The notes: generated from the letters alone by a model not told the origin. Positions 42,265-51,253 are shown, counted from the first letter of the stretch. The stretch: DNA of 64,000 nt from JAEUJM01 sp964635055 (GCA_964635055.1 CAZWMT010000006.1:62001-126000); one strand, 5' to 3'. Made by a program: numbers and translations.

Positions 42265-43044
42265 ATGTCGAAGCGGCGCCGCACCCTCGCGGTCTCTCTG
42301 GTCGGGCTCGTGCTCGCGGGGGCGACGATCGCACTCCGCTTGAGCGGCACCACCTCGGTCGAGACCTCCGCGCTGGCGCAGAGCCTGGCCGGCGTCGAGC
42401 CCGCCCCCCCGTCGTCCTCCACCACCAGCACCACCGCCGACCCTGCGACCGAAGGGTTCATGGCCGCGCACGCCGGGGTCCCGTCGGTCGCCCTCTACGA
42501 CTCACCCACCGCCACCCAGCCCGTGGGGACACTGGCCAACCCGACGGCGGAGAACGTGCCCCTGGCCTTCCTGGTGCGGGCCGAGCAGGGCACCCGCTAT
42601 CGCGTGGCCCTGCCCGAACGACCGAACGGCGCCGAGGCCTGGGTGGACAAGCAGGCGGTGTTCACCAACCCGGTGCCCAACCGGATCGTGGTGGAGGTGG
42701 GCGCACGCCGTCTCACCGTGTACCGCGGCCACAGTGACGAGGTCGTGATGGCCACGAACGTGGCCGTCGGCAAGGACGCCACGCCCACCCCGCTCGGCCA
42801 CTTCTACGTCGACATCTCCGTGGCCCAGAACACCTACACCCCGTGGATCCTGAGCGTGGCCGGCTTCTCCGACGTGCTGCAGAGCTTCGGGGGCGGAAGG
42901 GGCCAGATCGCCATCCACGGGTGGAGCGACACGTCGGTGCTGGGCCAGAACGTCAGCAACGGCTGCGTGCGGGTGAGCTTCGACGACCTGTGGCGCCTGC
43001 GCGATCTCGCGCCCGTGGGCACCCCGGTCGACATCGTCGCGTGA
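42265..43044 (+). CDS. L,D-transpeptidase, membrane-anchored or secreted
   Basis: A 259-residue YkuD-domain protein that makes 3-3 peptidoglycan cross-links or attaches proteins. A basic start and one hydrophobic segment (residues about 8-26) lead to a Ser/Thr linker, an SH3-like region (about 70-125: VALYDSPTATQPVG to EAWVDKQAVF) and the catalytic domain with IHGW (His218) and SNGCVRVS (Cys234). The ATG at 42265 follows GAGG. It is one of several wall enzymes in this window. Confidence 0.9.
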   Translation: MSKRRRTLAVSLVGLVLAGATIALRLSGTTSVETSALAQSLAGVEPAPPSSSTTSTTADPATEGFMAAHAGVPSVALYDSPTATQPVGTLANPTAENVPLAFLVRAEQGTRYRVALPERPNGAEAWVDKQAVFTNPVPNRIVVEVGARRLTVYRGHSDEVVMATNVAVGKDATPTPLGHFYVDISVAQNTYTPWILSVAGFSDVLQSFGGGRGQIAIHGWSDTSVLGQNVSNGCVRVSFDDLWRLRDLAPVGTPVDIVA

Positions 43045-43049
43045 CACTG

Positions 43050-43068
43050 GTTCCGACTCCGTCGGAAC
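43050..43068. terminator. Hairpin between convergent genes, next to a partial leader repeat
   Basis: GTTCCGAC (43050-43057) and GTCGGAAC (43061-43068) form perfect 8-bp arms with a 3-nt loop, six bases after the L,D-transpeptidase stop. The overlapping stretch 43064-43085 resembles the hairpin core of the leader repeat at 36042 and 39645 (CGGCTTCGCCATC). A bidirectional terminator is likely. Confidence 0.55.
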
Positions 43069-43099
43069 GGCTTCGCCATCGGGGCTCGTCGGCGTCGGG

Positions 43100-44278
43100 T
43101 CAGTAGCCGAAGGGCACCAGCAGTCGCCCGTCCACCCAGGCCTCCCAGCCGTTGGAACAGCGGATGTGGGCCCAGTCGCCGTGCCAACCCAGCACCCCGA
43201 CGTCCAGGTCGGGGTCGAGGATCGCGGTCACCGGCAGGCGCAGGTCGGGCCCGGCCCACGCGTGCATGCCGGTCCAGGGCACCCGGTGGGTGGGCTGGTA
43301 GGTGTGCGAGGGCGACGCCACCGTGGCGTAGCCGGCATCGGCCACAGCGGTGTTCGAGGTGATCACGCGCTCGACCGCGGTGGCGGCCAGCCCCCCACCG
43401 TCCACGTCCTCGGCGGTCCGGGGAGGCGCCACCCCGTCGGCGGGCGCCACGTCGAGGCGGCGCGACAGCTCCTGGAGCGACCGGGCCACCTCCGCCACCG
43501 ACGACGGACGTCGGGCCGCGTCCTTGGCCATGGTGGACCGCACCAGCGTGGCCACCTCGTCGGGCACGCCCGACGCCCGGAGATCGGCCGGCTCCTCGTC
43601 CAGGATGCGCCGGAGCAGCGACGGGAGGGCCTCGTCGCGGTGGGACGGGAAGGGCGGTCGCCCGCTGATCAGCTCGTACAGGGTGGCCCCGAACGAGTAG
43701 ATGTCCGAGGCCGCCGAGGGTGAGTGGCCGTTGATCACCTCGGGCGGCGCGTAGAGGAAGCTGGCGGTCACCCCAGCGGTGTGGGTGGTCTGCTCACCGG
43801 CGATGCGAGCGATCCCGAAGTCGGCGAGCTGCGGGGAGCCGTCGGCGGTGGTCAACACGTTGGCCGGCTTCAGGTCGCAGTGCGTCACGCCGGCGTCGTG
43901 AGCTGCCGCCAACGCCCCGGCCAGTTGGCCTCCCACGCGGAGGGTGTCGGCCCAGCCCAGCGCGCCGGTCCGGGCCAACCGATCGGCGAGTGAGCCGCCC
44001 GAGAGGTACGCCATCACGAGGTAGGGGCGGCCCTCGGCGTTGAAGCCGGCGTCGTGCACCGTGACGATGCCGGGGTGCTCGGACAGCACCCCCAGTGCCT
44101 CACATTCGCGTTCGAAGCGTCGCCGGGCCCGGTCGTCGACGTCGACCGTGATCACCTTCACCGCCACCGGCCGTTTGAACGCGGGCTGGAAGGCCTTGTA
44201 CACGACCGCGAACCCGCCCGAGCCGATGCGCACCGGGTCGGAGAGCCCCGGGATCCCCAGATCCGTCGGGTCGGTCAC
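43100..44278 (-). CDS. Soluble Ser/Thr protein kinase with C-terminal SH3-like domain
   Basis: A 392-residue Hanks-type kinase. The glycine loop is GSGGFAVVYKAF (residues about 19-30), the ATP Lys is Lys41, the catalytic loop is HCDLKPAN with Asp135, Lys137 and Asn140, and DFG is at 153-155; PPEVINGHSPSAASDIYSFG follows. The usual HRD Arg is Cys, so activation-loop control may differ. There is no transmembrane helix, unlike PknA/B-type sensors. The C-terminal 70 residues (LGWHGDWAHIRCSNGWEAWV) look like a bacterial SH3 domain. The DUF6777 gene lies 99 bp upstream on the same strand, so the products may be kinase and substrate or regulator. Confidence 0.88.
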   Translation of the reverse strand: MTDPTDLGIPGLSDPVRIGSGGFAVVYKAFQPAFKRPVAVKVITVDVDDRARRRFERECEALGVLSEHPGIVTVHDAGFNAEGRPYLVMAYLSGGSLADRLARTGALGWADTLRVGGQLAGALAAAHDAGVTHCDLKPANVLTTADGSPQLADFGIARIAGEQTTHTAGVTASFLYAPPEVINGHSPSAASDIYSFGATLYELISGRPPFPSHRDEALPSLLRRILDEEPADLRASGVPDEVATLVRSTMAKDAARRPSSVAEVARSLQELSRRLDVAPADGVAPPRTAEDVDGGGLAATAVERVITSNTAVADAGYATVASPSHTYQPTHRVPWTGMHAWAGPDLRLPVTAILDPDLDVGVLGWHGDWAHIRCSNGWEAWVDGRLLVPFGY

Positions 44279-44361
44279 GACGAGATCCTCGTCTGCTGTC
44301 CGGTCGGGGGAACCGCTTCCGTGCGACCAGGGACGTCGTGCGGCGTTGGGCGGCCGAGCGA

Positions 44362-44377
44362 GAGGATGGGCATCCTC
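44362..44377. terminator. Hairpin directly after the DUF6777 stop
   Basis: GAGGATG (44362-44368) and CATCCTC (44371-44377) are perfect 7-bp arms with a 2-nt loop, touching the TAG stop of the DUF6777 gene on the minus strand. It may terminate or attenuate transcription into the kinase gene 84 bp further on. Confidence 0.4.
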
Positions 44378-45835
44378 CTAGGAGACGCTGAACTCCACAG
44401 GTGTGGAGTCGGTGCCGCCGCCGCTCAGCGTCCCACCGTCGCTGGTGACCTCTTGGCCCCCGACCAGGACGGTGAGCGTGAAGTCGGTGGTGTCGCCCAG
44501 GTTGCGTGCAAATGCCGAGTAGCTGCCCGACGGTGCCGTGCCGGTCGGCCAGAAGATGTTCTCGACGTGCGGGCCGGAGTCGGCGCACGTGCTGCCCGGG
44601 ATGCAGTCCACGTCGAGCTGGCCACCGCTGGAGGACGTGGGTGAGCTGAAGCTGATCTCCTCGCCGGAGGGGTCGATGACGTGCAGGTCGACGTCGGACC
44701 CGCCACTCCACCGCAGGGTCACCTGGACGTCGCCCGTCCCCAGCACCGGGCCCTCGGTGGTGGCCGTCGACGTGTCGGGCGGGCTGCTGGTGCTGGTGGT
44801 GCCTCCCGACCCCGGGGAGTCGTCGCCTCCATCGGTGCCGGTCGGCCGGTTGAAGGTGACCGTGGTGCTCACGTTGTTGGTGATGTTGGTGACCACGAAG
44901 ATGTCGATGTTCTGCACCACGGTGATCCGGGTGATGTTGGTCGGGGAGAACCCGGTCCATCGGGTGCCGGTGAACGTGGGTGTGGACGAGGTGGCGCGGG
45001 GCTCGAGCAGGGGGTTGCCGCAGGCGCACCGGGCGCGCGGAATGCCTCGGGCGTCGACCAGCACGGCGGTGCCCGCCTGCAGCACGGTCTGGTAGGGGGT
45101 GGCCCGCCCGTTGCGGAAGCCGTGGTTGGTGACACGGGTGTCGAAGCGCAGGCGCATGGGGGTGAGGGAGCGGATGAAATCGGGGATGTCGCCGACCGCG
45201 ATGCCCTGCACACCCGCCCAGGCCCGCGCTTTGTCCTGGTTCTCGGTGAGGAAGCTGATGAGCTGCTCGCGGTCGCAGGTGGACTGGTTCTGCGTGCCGC
45301 CGTACAGACCGGGCTGCGACCCGACCTGGCTCACGACCTCGATGGAGGAGTTGTTCCCCCCGGAGCCGCCACCGGTGGCGGTGCCGGTGATGCCGGTGTC
45401 CTGGCCGGATGCAGAGACGGTCTGGGTGAACGGGTCCCGGCCGACCTCACCCGCGGGATCGAGGAAGATCTCGCCCGCGGACGCCTCGTCGTCATCGGTC
45501 AACACGAGGACGCCGACGATGAGCAGCACCACCAGCAGGGCGGCGCCACCGAGGATGCCCCACCGCGCGCCGGGGCTCATCCCGGGCTTGCGGGGCGGCG
45601 GTGCGCCGTAGCCGGGAGGTGCACCGTAACCACCGGGGGGTCCCCCGGGAGGAGCGCCGTAGCCCCCCGGCGCGCCGTAGCCGCCGGGTGCGCCGTAGCC
45701 CCCCGGCGGGCCGTAGCCCCCGGGTGATGGATAGCCGCCCGGCGGCGGCGTGGGCGTTCCCCCCGGCGGTCCGAGCGGGCCCGGCGGCGGTCCGGAGGGC
45801 CCTGACGGCGGCCCCGACGGGGGAGGCATGGACAT
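44378..45835 (-). CDS. DUF6777-domain membrane protein with Pro/Gly/Tyr-repeat N-terminus
   Basis: A 485-residue single-pass protein. The cytoplasmic N-terminus (residues 1-88) is built of PGGYGAP-type repeats and is probably disordered. One transmembrane segment spans about 93-113 (GILGGAALLVVLLIVGVLVL). Outside, residues about 115-300 resemble DUF6777: ARAWAGVQGIAVGDIPDFIR, DTRVTNHGFRNGRATPYQTV, DARGIPRARCACGNPLLEP. A Ser/Thr linker leads to a YfaP/DUF2135-like beta-domain (DVDLHVIDPSGEEISF). DUF6777 proteins are often linked to Ser/Thr kinases, which the downstream neighbour here supports. Ligand and reaction are unknown. ATG 45835 is the start; ATG 45829 is nearly equivalent. Confidence 0.75.
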   Translation of the reverse strand: MSMPPPSGPPSGPSGPPPGPLGPPGGTPTPPPGGYPSPGGYGPPGGYGAPGGYGAPGGYGAPPGGPPGGYGAPPGYGAPPPRKPGMSPGARWGILGGAALLVVLLIVGVLVLTDDDEASAGEIFLDPAGEVGRDPFTQTVSASGQDTGITGTATGGGSGGNNSSIEVVSQVGSQPGLYGGTQNQSTCDREQLISFLTENQDKARAWAGVQGIAVGDIPDFIRSLTPMRLRFDTRVTNHGFRNGRATPYQTVLQAGTAVLVDARGIPRARCACGNPLLEPRATSSTPTFTGTRWTGFSPTNITRITVVQNIDIFVVTNITNNVSTTVTFNRPTGTDGGDDSPGSGGTTSTSSPPDTSTATTEGPVLGTGDVQVTLRWSGGSDVDLHVIDPSGEEISFSSPTSSSGGQLDVDCIPGSTCADSGPHVENIFWPTGTAPSGSYSAFARNLGDTTDFTLTVLVGGQEVTSDGGTLSGGGTDSTPVEFSVS

Positions 45836-45899
45836 AGCAGGAGAAGCTTTGCAGGTTTCGCCTTCTGCCGTACCGAAAAGCGCGTGCCCCGGCCGGCGC

Positions 45900-47006
45900 T
45901 CACGCGGCGGCCGTCGCACCTCCCTCGGCAACCACACCTGGCACCACGAACCGGTAGCCCTGGCGCCTCAGGGCCGTGATCACGTAGGGCAGCGCGTCGA
46001 CGGTGGCCTGGCGGTCACCGCCGCCGTCGTGGAACAGGATCACCGCCCCCGGCTCGACCGCGGCGAGCAGGGAGGGAACGAGCGTGGTCGGCGCAGGGTG
46101 CTCGAAGTCCTCGGTGTCGACGGCCCAGCCGAGGGCCCGCATCCCCTGCGCGTTGGCCGTGGCCACCACGGCGTCGGTGAACGCGCCGTACGGTGCCCGG
46201 AAGAACGCGGGCCGCCGGCCGGTGATCCGGGCCACACGGTCCGCGGTGGGCCCGATCTCCGCGGCCAGTTGCGACGCGGTGGCGCCGTCCAGGTCGGGGT
46301 GGCCCACGCTGTGGTCGCACAGGCGGTGGCCCTCGGCGGCGATCCGAGCGACGAGGTCGGGGTGGACGTCGACCATCTCACCGACCACGCAGAACACGGC
46401 GCGCACGTGGCGCCGCCGCAGGATGTCGAGCACCTGTGGGGTCCACTCGGCGTGGGGACCGTCGTCGAAGCTCAGGGTGACCACCCGGCCGGTCACCGCT
46501 CGCGGCGGTACCGGCGCCGTGACCAGCGTCTGGCGAACGGTCTCGCCACTGCGGGCGCCGACGACGACCTGCCGGGCCCCGTCGGACCCGGGCCGCCACA
46601 CGTGGGTCTCCACGGCCGGCAGCCCCGTTGCGGGCACCACCGAGGTGCGGGCCAGCCCGGCCTCGATCCAGTCGTGACCGTCGGAGGTGTGCAGCCGGTC
46701 GCCGTCGCGCACCGGGTCGGTCGCAACCGCAGCGACGCCGTTGCGGGTCACCCGGGGCGGGTCGACGTGATGGCCGATCACCGTGTGGGTGACCGCGGCG
46801 CGGAGGCGCCCCGCGCGAAGGTGCACACCGGCCGCCGCGAGCACCCCTGCGACGGTCGCGGGCTGGCCGACCGTGACAGGCCGCCCGTCGACCCACGCGT
46901 GGACGGTGACGGCCGGGGGTGGGGCGACGACCACGCCGAACCCCGCCAGCGCGAGGGGCACGGTCAGCCACGCGGCGACCGACCGCCGGGCGCGACGCCG
47001 GCGCAC
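45900..47006 (-). CDS. DUF348-containing polysaccharide deacetylase
   Basis: About 368 residues. An N-terminal signal or anchor (residues about 8-28) precedes a DUF348 (YabE/RpfB-type) domain, VTVHAWVDGRPVTVGQPATV. The C-terminal NodB domain has all main motifs: LSFDDGPH, zinc motif DHSVGHPDL, RAPYGAF, DTEDFEHP and ILFHDGG. It should de-N-acetylate peptidoglycan sugars outside the membrane. DUF348 is normally found in Rpf and YabE proteins, not in deacetylases. The start is set at GTG 47006, 10 bp after the stop of the Rpf-like gene; GTG 47042 would overlap that gene. Confidence 0.84.
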   Translation of the reverse strand: MRRRRARRSVAAWLTVPLALAGFGVVVAPPPAVTVHAWVDGRPVTVGQPATVAGVLAAAGVHLRAGRLRAAVTHTVIGHHVDPPRVTRNGVAAVATDPVRDGDRLHTSDGHDWIEAGLARTSVVPATGLPAVETHVWRPGSDGARQVVVGARSGETVRQTLVTAPVPPRAVTGRVVTLSFDDGPHAEWTPQVLDILRRRHVRAVFCVVGEMVDVHPDLVARIAAEGHRLCDHSVGHPDLDGATASQLAAEIGPTADRVARITGRRPAFFRAPYGAFTDAVVATANAQGMRALGWAVDTEDFEHPAPTTLVPSLLAAVEPGAVILFHDGGGDRQATVDALPYVITALRRQGYRFVVPGVVAEGGATAAA

Positions 47007-47016
47007 GGCGCTCAGG

Positions 47017-47421
47017 TCACCGGGGGCCGACCCGTTGGCCACAGACGGGCCAGGGGCTCGCGCCGCGCTCGTCCCAGAGCGCGCGGGCCATCGCATCCTG
47101 CTCGACCGGCGCCGCCTTGTGGGGGCCGAGGCCCGAGAGCCAGGGGTAGTAGCGGCCGGCCACGTCGTTCCACGTGGCCCGGGAGAACTGGTAGGCGCCG
47201 AAGTAGCGGTGGTTGGCGCTCTTGGCCTCGTAGTTGTCGCCCGACTCGCACAGCCGCAGCTGCAGCAGTTGGCGGTCGGTGAGCACGTCGTGGTGCCTCG
47301 GTTCCTCACGGAGGAAGGCGGCGAGCTGGTCGGAGGTGCAGCTCGACAGGCCGAGCACCAGTGCGATCACCACCAGGATGATCCGCCAGGAGTGCGAGCA
47401 CCGGGTCGTCATGGCGTTCAT
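47017..47421 (-). CDS. Rpf-like transglycosylase lipoprotein
   Basis: A 134-residue lipoprotein. The lipobox is LSSC after a hydrophobic stretch (residues about 12-25). The rest is a resuscitation-promoting-factor/transglycosylase-like domain: LRLCESGDNYEAKSANHRYF with catalytic Glu in CESG, then GAYQFSRATWNDVAG and a Cys near the C-terminus for the family disulphide. It would cut peptidoglycan glycan strands. Canonical RpfB also has DUF348 and G5 domains; here the only DUF348 is in the deacetylase immediately downstream. The gene is divergent from the aldehyde dehydrogenase gene. Confidence 0.86.
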   Translation of the reverse strand: MNAMTTRCSHSWRIILVVIALVLGLSSCTSDQLAAFLREEPRHHDVLTDRQLLQLRLCESGDNYEAKSANHRYFGAYQFSRATWNDVAGRYYPWLSGLGPHKAAPVEQDAMARALWDERGASPWPVCGQRVGPR

Positions 47422-47535
47422 GGGCTTCCGTCGGCGGGGCCACCAGGACCTTGAGCACACGGGGCGCGGGCACCCGTGCCACCGGGCGCGAGTGGGTAGG
47501 GTCGCGGGCTGCGCCGACGGACGAGAGCGGGAGCG

Positions 47536-48993
47536 ATGAGCGACATCACCAACCACGATCTGTTGATCGGTGGGCAGCGACGCCCGGCCCGTTCGGGAGC
47601 GACCTTCGCGGTCAACGAGCCCGCCGCCGGAGCGACGATGGCCACCGTTGCCCGGGCCGGCACGGCCGACGTCGATGACGCGCTCGGGGTCGCGACCCGG
47701 GCCTTCGACGACGGCCCGTGGCCGAGGATGTCGCCCACCGAGCGGGGCAGGGTGCTCCTGCGGGCGGCCGCGCTGCTGCGTGAGCGCAGTGAGGAATTCG
47801 CGCTCGTGGAGGCCCGCAACGCGGGCAAGCCCATCGGCGACGCCCGGTGGGAGGTGGTCGAGGCGGCCGCCGCGAGCCTCGAGTACTTCGGAGGGGCGGC
47901 CGACAAGCTGGCGGGCGAGGTGGCCCCGATCTCGGCGCCTGGCCTGGGCCTGATCCTGCGCGAGCCGGTGGGCGTCTGCGCCCTGATCGTGCCGTGGAAC
48001 TTCCCGCTGATGATCGCGACCTGGAAGATCGCCCCGGCCCTCGCCTGCGGCAACTCGGTGGTGCTGAAGCCGGCGTCGTACACACCGCTGACCGCGCTGA
48101 TGCTGGGCGAGCTGCTGATCGAGGCGGGCGTGCCCGACGAGGTGGTGTCCGTGCTGCCCGGACCAGGGGGTGAGGTGGGCAACGCCCTGGTCGCCGATCC
48201 ACGGGTCGCCAAGATCTCGTTCACGGGTGAGACCGGTACCGGCGCATCGATCCTGGCTGCTTCGGCACCGAACATCGCACGGGTGTCGCTCGAGCTCGGG
48301 GGGAAGTCGGCGTGCATCGTGTTCGGCGACGCCGATGTGGACCGTGCGGTGGACGAGTTGGCCGGCGCGGTGTTCGGCAACGCCGGTCAGGACTGCTGCG
48401 CCCGCAGCCGGGTCCTGGTCGAGCGGTCGGTGTACGACCAGTTCCTCGAGGCGTTCGTGAGGCGCACGGAGGCGGTGAAGGTGGGCCAGCCGCTCGACGA
48501 GTCCACCCAGATGGGCCCGCTGATCTCCGAGGCCCAACGCTCCACGGTGCGGGGCTACGTCGATGCCGGCCTGGCGGACGGCGCCACGGTGGCCACCGGT
48601 GGGGACGAGCCCGACGACCCGTCGCTGGCCGCCGGCTCGTTCCTGCGCCCGTGCGTCCTGAGTGGGGTCGCCAACGACATGACCGTGGCCCAGGAGGAGA
48701 TCTTCGGGCCCGTGGCCGCGGTGGTGGCCTTCGAGGGTGAGCACGAAGCGGTCTGCCTGGCGAACGACTCGATCTACGGCCTGTCCGGGTCGCTGTGGAC
48801 CCGTGACCTGGGTCGGGCCCTGCGGGTGGCCAAGGGGGTGCGCACCGGCGTCCTGTCGGTGAACTCGAACCGCAGCGTGCACCCCCAGATGCCCTTCGGT
48901 GGCCACAAGCGCAGTGGGCTCGGCCGTGAGCTGGGCATGCACGCGATGGCGGCCTACACCGAGGTGAAGAGCGTCTACCTGTCGGACCAGTGA
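47536..48993 (+). CDS. NAD(P)-dependent aldehyde dehydrogenase
   Basis: A 485-residue ALDH-superfamily enzyme oxidising an aldehyde to its acid. The cofactor region has VPWNFPLMIATWKIAPALAC, the general base is Glu253 in SLELGGKSA, and Cys287 in GNAGQDCCARSR aligns with the catalytic cysteine. The motifs EEIFGPVAAVVAF and PFGGHKRSGLGRELG close the fold. It resembles betaine-aldehyde or gamma-aminobutyraldehyde dehydrogenases, but the exact substrate cannot be told. The EEP hydrolase gene starts seven bases after its stop. Confidence 0.92.
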   Translation: MSDITNHDLLIGGQRRPARSGATFAVNEPAAGATMATVARAGTADVDDALGVATRAFDDGPWPRMSPTERGRVLLRAAALLRERSEEFALVEARNAGKPIGDARWEVVEAAAASLEYFGGAADKLAGEVAPISAPGLGLILREPVGVCALIVPWNFPLMIATWKIAPALACGNSVVLKPASYTPLTALMLGELLIEAGVPDEVVSVLPGPGGEVGNALVADPRVAKISFTGETGTGASILAASAPNIARVSLELGGKSACIVFGDADVDRAVDELAGAVFGNAGQDCCARSRVLVERSVYDQFLEAFVRRTEAVKVGQPLDESTQMGPLISEAQRSTVRGYVDAGLADGATVATGGDEPDDPSLAAGSFLRPCVLSGVANDMTVAQEEIFGPVAAVVAFEGEHEAVCLANDSIYGLSGSLWTRDLGRALRVAKGVRTGVLSVNSNRSVHPQMPFGGHKRSGLGRELGMHAMAAYTEVKSVYLSDQ

Positions 48994-49000
48994 GCCGTCG

Positions 49001-50071
49001 ATGGCACCGGTGAACCTGCGCTTCTGCTTCTACAACGCGTTCCTGTTGCGGGCGGGGCGGCTGCCGTTGCCCGGGCCGAAGCGCTTCCTCCACTCGGTGC
49101 CGGCGGTCGACGCCCGGGCGGCCGAGTTGGGGCGGCGGTTGGCCGGACGGTACGACGTGGCCGCCCTGTGCGAGGTGTTCGACCAGTCCGAGCGACGGGC
49201 GATCATGGCGGGGTGGTACCGGCGGGACCGAGGAGGCGACCGCGGCGGCGGAGGACGGGCCGGGCACTGGAGCCGTGGTGGGCGGGGGCGCCGACCCCGG
49301 CTGCGCACCGCCTCGGGCCCGCCGGTGCTCACCGGGCGGATGCCGCTGGTGAAGACCAGTGGCCTGCTCACGGTGGTGGACGGCCCGCGGGTGGCGAGGA
49401 CCGCCACCCACCTCTACCGGGTGCGGGGCCACCGGTTCCTCGACGCCGACGCGTGGGCCAACAAAGGGGCGTTGCTCGTCGAGGTGGACGTCGGTGCCGG
49501 CGCCAACCTCGAGGTCTACAGCACCCACCTGATCTGGGGTGGCGACCTGCTGTTCCGCCGTGAGCGAGGCCATCGCTCGGCGGTGGCCGACTACCGCCAG
49601 GCGCAGGCCCACGAGTTGCTCGACTTCGTCCGGCGGACCCACGTCGACGGCAACGCCACCCTGATCGTCGGGGACTTCAACATCGATGCCCTGCATCCCA
49701 GCCCCGCGTACGCGGACCTGACCGCGGCGATGGGCGACGCCGGCTTCGACGACGTCTGGCTCGAGCACGGTGTCGGCCCGGGCTACACCTGCGACGCCCG
49801 GGAGTTGGGTGACGCCATCGCTGTGCCCGACCCTGCCGACCCCGACCTGTGCCTGGACCGCGACGGCGCTGACGCCCCCGAGATCACCGAAGCCGCGAAG
49901 CGCATCGACTTCGCGTGGCTACGCCGTCCGGGCACGGGCGACGGCGTGGCCGTGGAGGTGGCGGCGATGCGCCGTGCCTGCTTCCCTCGCACCCCGGGGG
50001 TCGAGGGCTACGACGACCTGCCGTACCTGTCCGACCATCTCGGCCTGCACCTCGAGCTCATCCTGTCCTGA
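49001..50071 (+). CDS. Endonuclease/exonuclease/phosphatase family protein
   Basis: A 356-residue EEP-fold hydrolase. Metal and catalytic residues are visible: FCFYNAFLLR near the start, ALCEVFD with the metal Glu, STHLIWGG, VGDFNIDALHPSP with Asp/Asn, and SDHLGLHLEL with the terminal His. An Arg/Gly-rich insertion lies at about residues 73-103. Family members include nucleases, inositol phosphatases and sphingomyelinases; no signal peptide is present, and the length suits a phosphodiesterase. It is coupled to the aldehyde dehydrogenase gene by a seven-base gap. Its last 14 bases overlap the convergent protease gene. Confidence 0.82.
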   Translation: MAPVNLRFCFYNAFLLRAGRLPLPGPKRFLHSVPAVDARAAELGRRLAGRYDVAALCEVFDQSERRAIMAGWYRRDRGGDRGGGGRAGHWSRGGRGRRPRLRTASGPPVLTGRMPLVKTSGLLTVVDGPRVARTATHLYRVRGHRFLDADAWANKGALLVEVDVGAGANLEVYSTHLIWGGDLLFRRERGHRSAVADYRQAQAHELLDFVRRTHVDGNATLIVGDFNIDALHPSPAYADLTAAMGDAGFDDVWLEHGVGPGYTCDARELGDAIAVPDPADPDLCLDRDGADAPEITEAAKRIDFAWLRRPGTGDGVAVEVAAMRRACFPRTPGVEGYDDLPYLSDHLGLHLELILS

Positions 50072-51185
50072 CCCGTTGGCGGACGAGGGCCAGTGCGGCG
50101 GCGGGCAGGAGCACGGCGACGGCCAGTACCGCGAGAGGGGCGAGCCACGGCGCGAAGGGGCCCGCCGGCCGGTCGTCGACCGCGGGTCGCGCCGGGTGCA
50201 GTGCGGCGGCGGCGGTGACCGCCGCGTCCGCGTCCACGAGGCCGGCGCCGAGCCGCGGGTCGTCGTCGGGGTTGCGGGCGGTGGTGATGAGCGTCTGGCG
50301 GACCTCGTCGGCCGAGAGGCCCTGGGCGAGGAGCAGGGCGGCGACGCCCGAGACGTAGGCCGCCGACATCGAGGTTCCGTCCATCGTCTCGTAGCCGTCG
50401 GTGCCGGTCGGCCACCGCATCGTGGGCGCGCGGGGGGCGGACGACACGATGTCGGTGCCCGGCGCCGCCAGCGCGCTGGGGTCGCCGAAGGTGGTGAAGG
50501 GCGCCGGGTTCCCCGAGCGGTCGGTGGCGTTCACCACCAGGACGGGCACGGTGGGCCGGTACGCATCCTCGTCGATGGCCTCGTTGCCGGCCGCGGCCAC
50601 CACGACCACCCCCCGGGTCACCGCGTTGCGCACCGCTCGGCTGAGCGGCCCGTTCTGGAAGAGCGCAGGAGCGAGACCGTCGCCCCCGAGTGAGAGGTTG
50701 ACCACCCCGGCCCCGTGGGCGACGGCCCAGTCGACGCCGTCGGCGATGGTGCGAGGTGACCCCGACCCGTCGGTGCGCAGCACCCGGATCGGGAGCAGCC
50801 GCGCCTCGGGTGCCGCGCCGGTGACCCCCTCGCCGTTGCCGCTCGTGGCCGCGGCGATCCCGGCCACGTGGGTGCCGTGTCCGTTGGGGTCGTCGGGGTC
50901 GTCGTCGCCGTCGACCAGGTCGACACCCGGCTCGACGTGGTCGATCAGGTCCGGGTGGGTCGGGTCGACACCGGTGTCGACGATGGCGATCAGCTGGCCG
51001 GCGCCGCGGGTCTGGGCCCACGCCTGGGGCAGGTGCAGGGCGTCGAGTGCGTACTGCTCGGACCGCAACGGATCACCGGCACGGCTGCGGCTGTCGAAGC
51101 GCCCGGTGCGGGCGGGGGCGGGCGTGGCGAGGAGGAGCAGCCAGATCGCAGTGACGAGCAGCGCCGAGGCGAGCCGACGGCCCAT
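50058..51185 (-). CDS. Membrane-anchored subtilisin-like (S8, mycosin-like) protease
   Basis: A 375-residue exported protease. The signal peptide (residues 1-26) is followed by an S8 domain with Asp70 (IAIVDTGVD), His103 (NGHGTHVAG), Asn201 at the oxyanion hole and Ser272 (DGTSMSAAYVSG). A hydrophobic helix at about 345-368 and a basic tail anchor it facing outside. This layout is that of mycosins (MycP), but no type VII secretion genes are present here, so a general envelope protease is equally likely. The short N-terminus suggests there is no long propeptide. Confidence 0.9.
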   Translation of the reverse strand: MGRRLASALLVTAIWLLLLATPAPARTGRFDSRSRAGDPLRSEQYALDALHLPQAWAQTRGAGQLIAIVDTGVDPTHPDLIDHVEPGVDLVDGDDDPDDPNGHGTHVAGIAAATSGNGEGVTGAAPEARLLPIRVLRTDGSGSPRTIADGVDWAVAHGAGVVNLSLGGDGLAPALFQNGPLSRAVRNAVTRGVVVVAAAGNEAIDEDAYRPTVPVLVVNATDRSGNPAPFTTFGDPSALAAPGTDIVSSAPRAPTMRWPTGTDGYETMDGTSMSAAYVSGVAALLLAQGLSADEVRQTLITTARNPDDDPRLGAGLVDADAAVTAAAALHPARPAVDDRPAGPFAPWLAPLAVLAVAVLLPAAALALVRQRVRTG

Positions 51186-51253
51186 GCTGCTCCGTCGGCG
51201 GGCGGGGACGGCGCGTGAGGGTCCGAGTCGTACCCGCCGCCGAGGGGTGGGCC

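Noticed and set aside
50058..51185. Mycosin as evidence of a type VII secretion locus
   Set aside because: No EccB, EccC, EccD, EccE or WXG100 gene is adjacent, so the call is limited to a membrane-anchored S8 protease.
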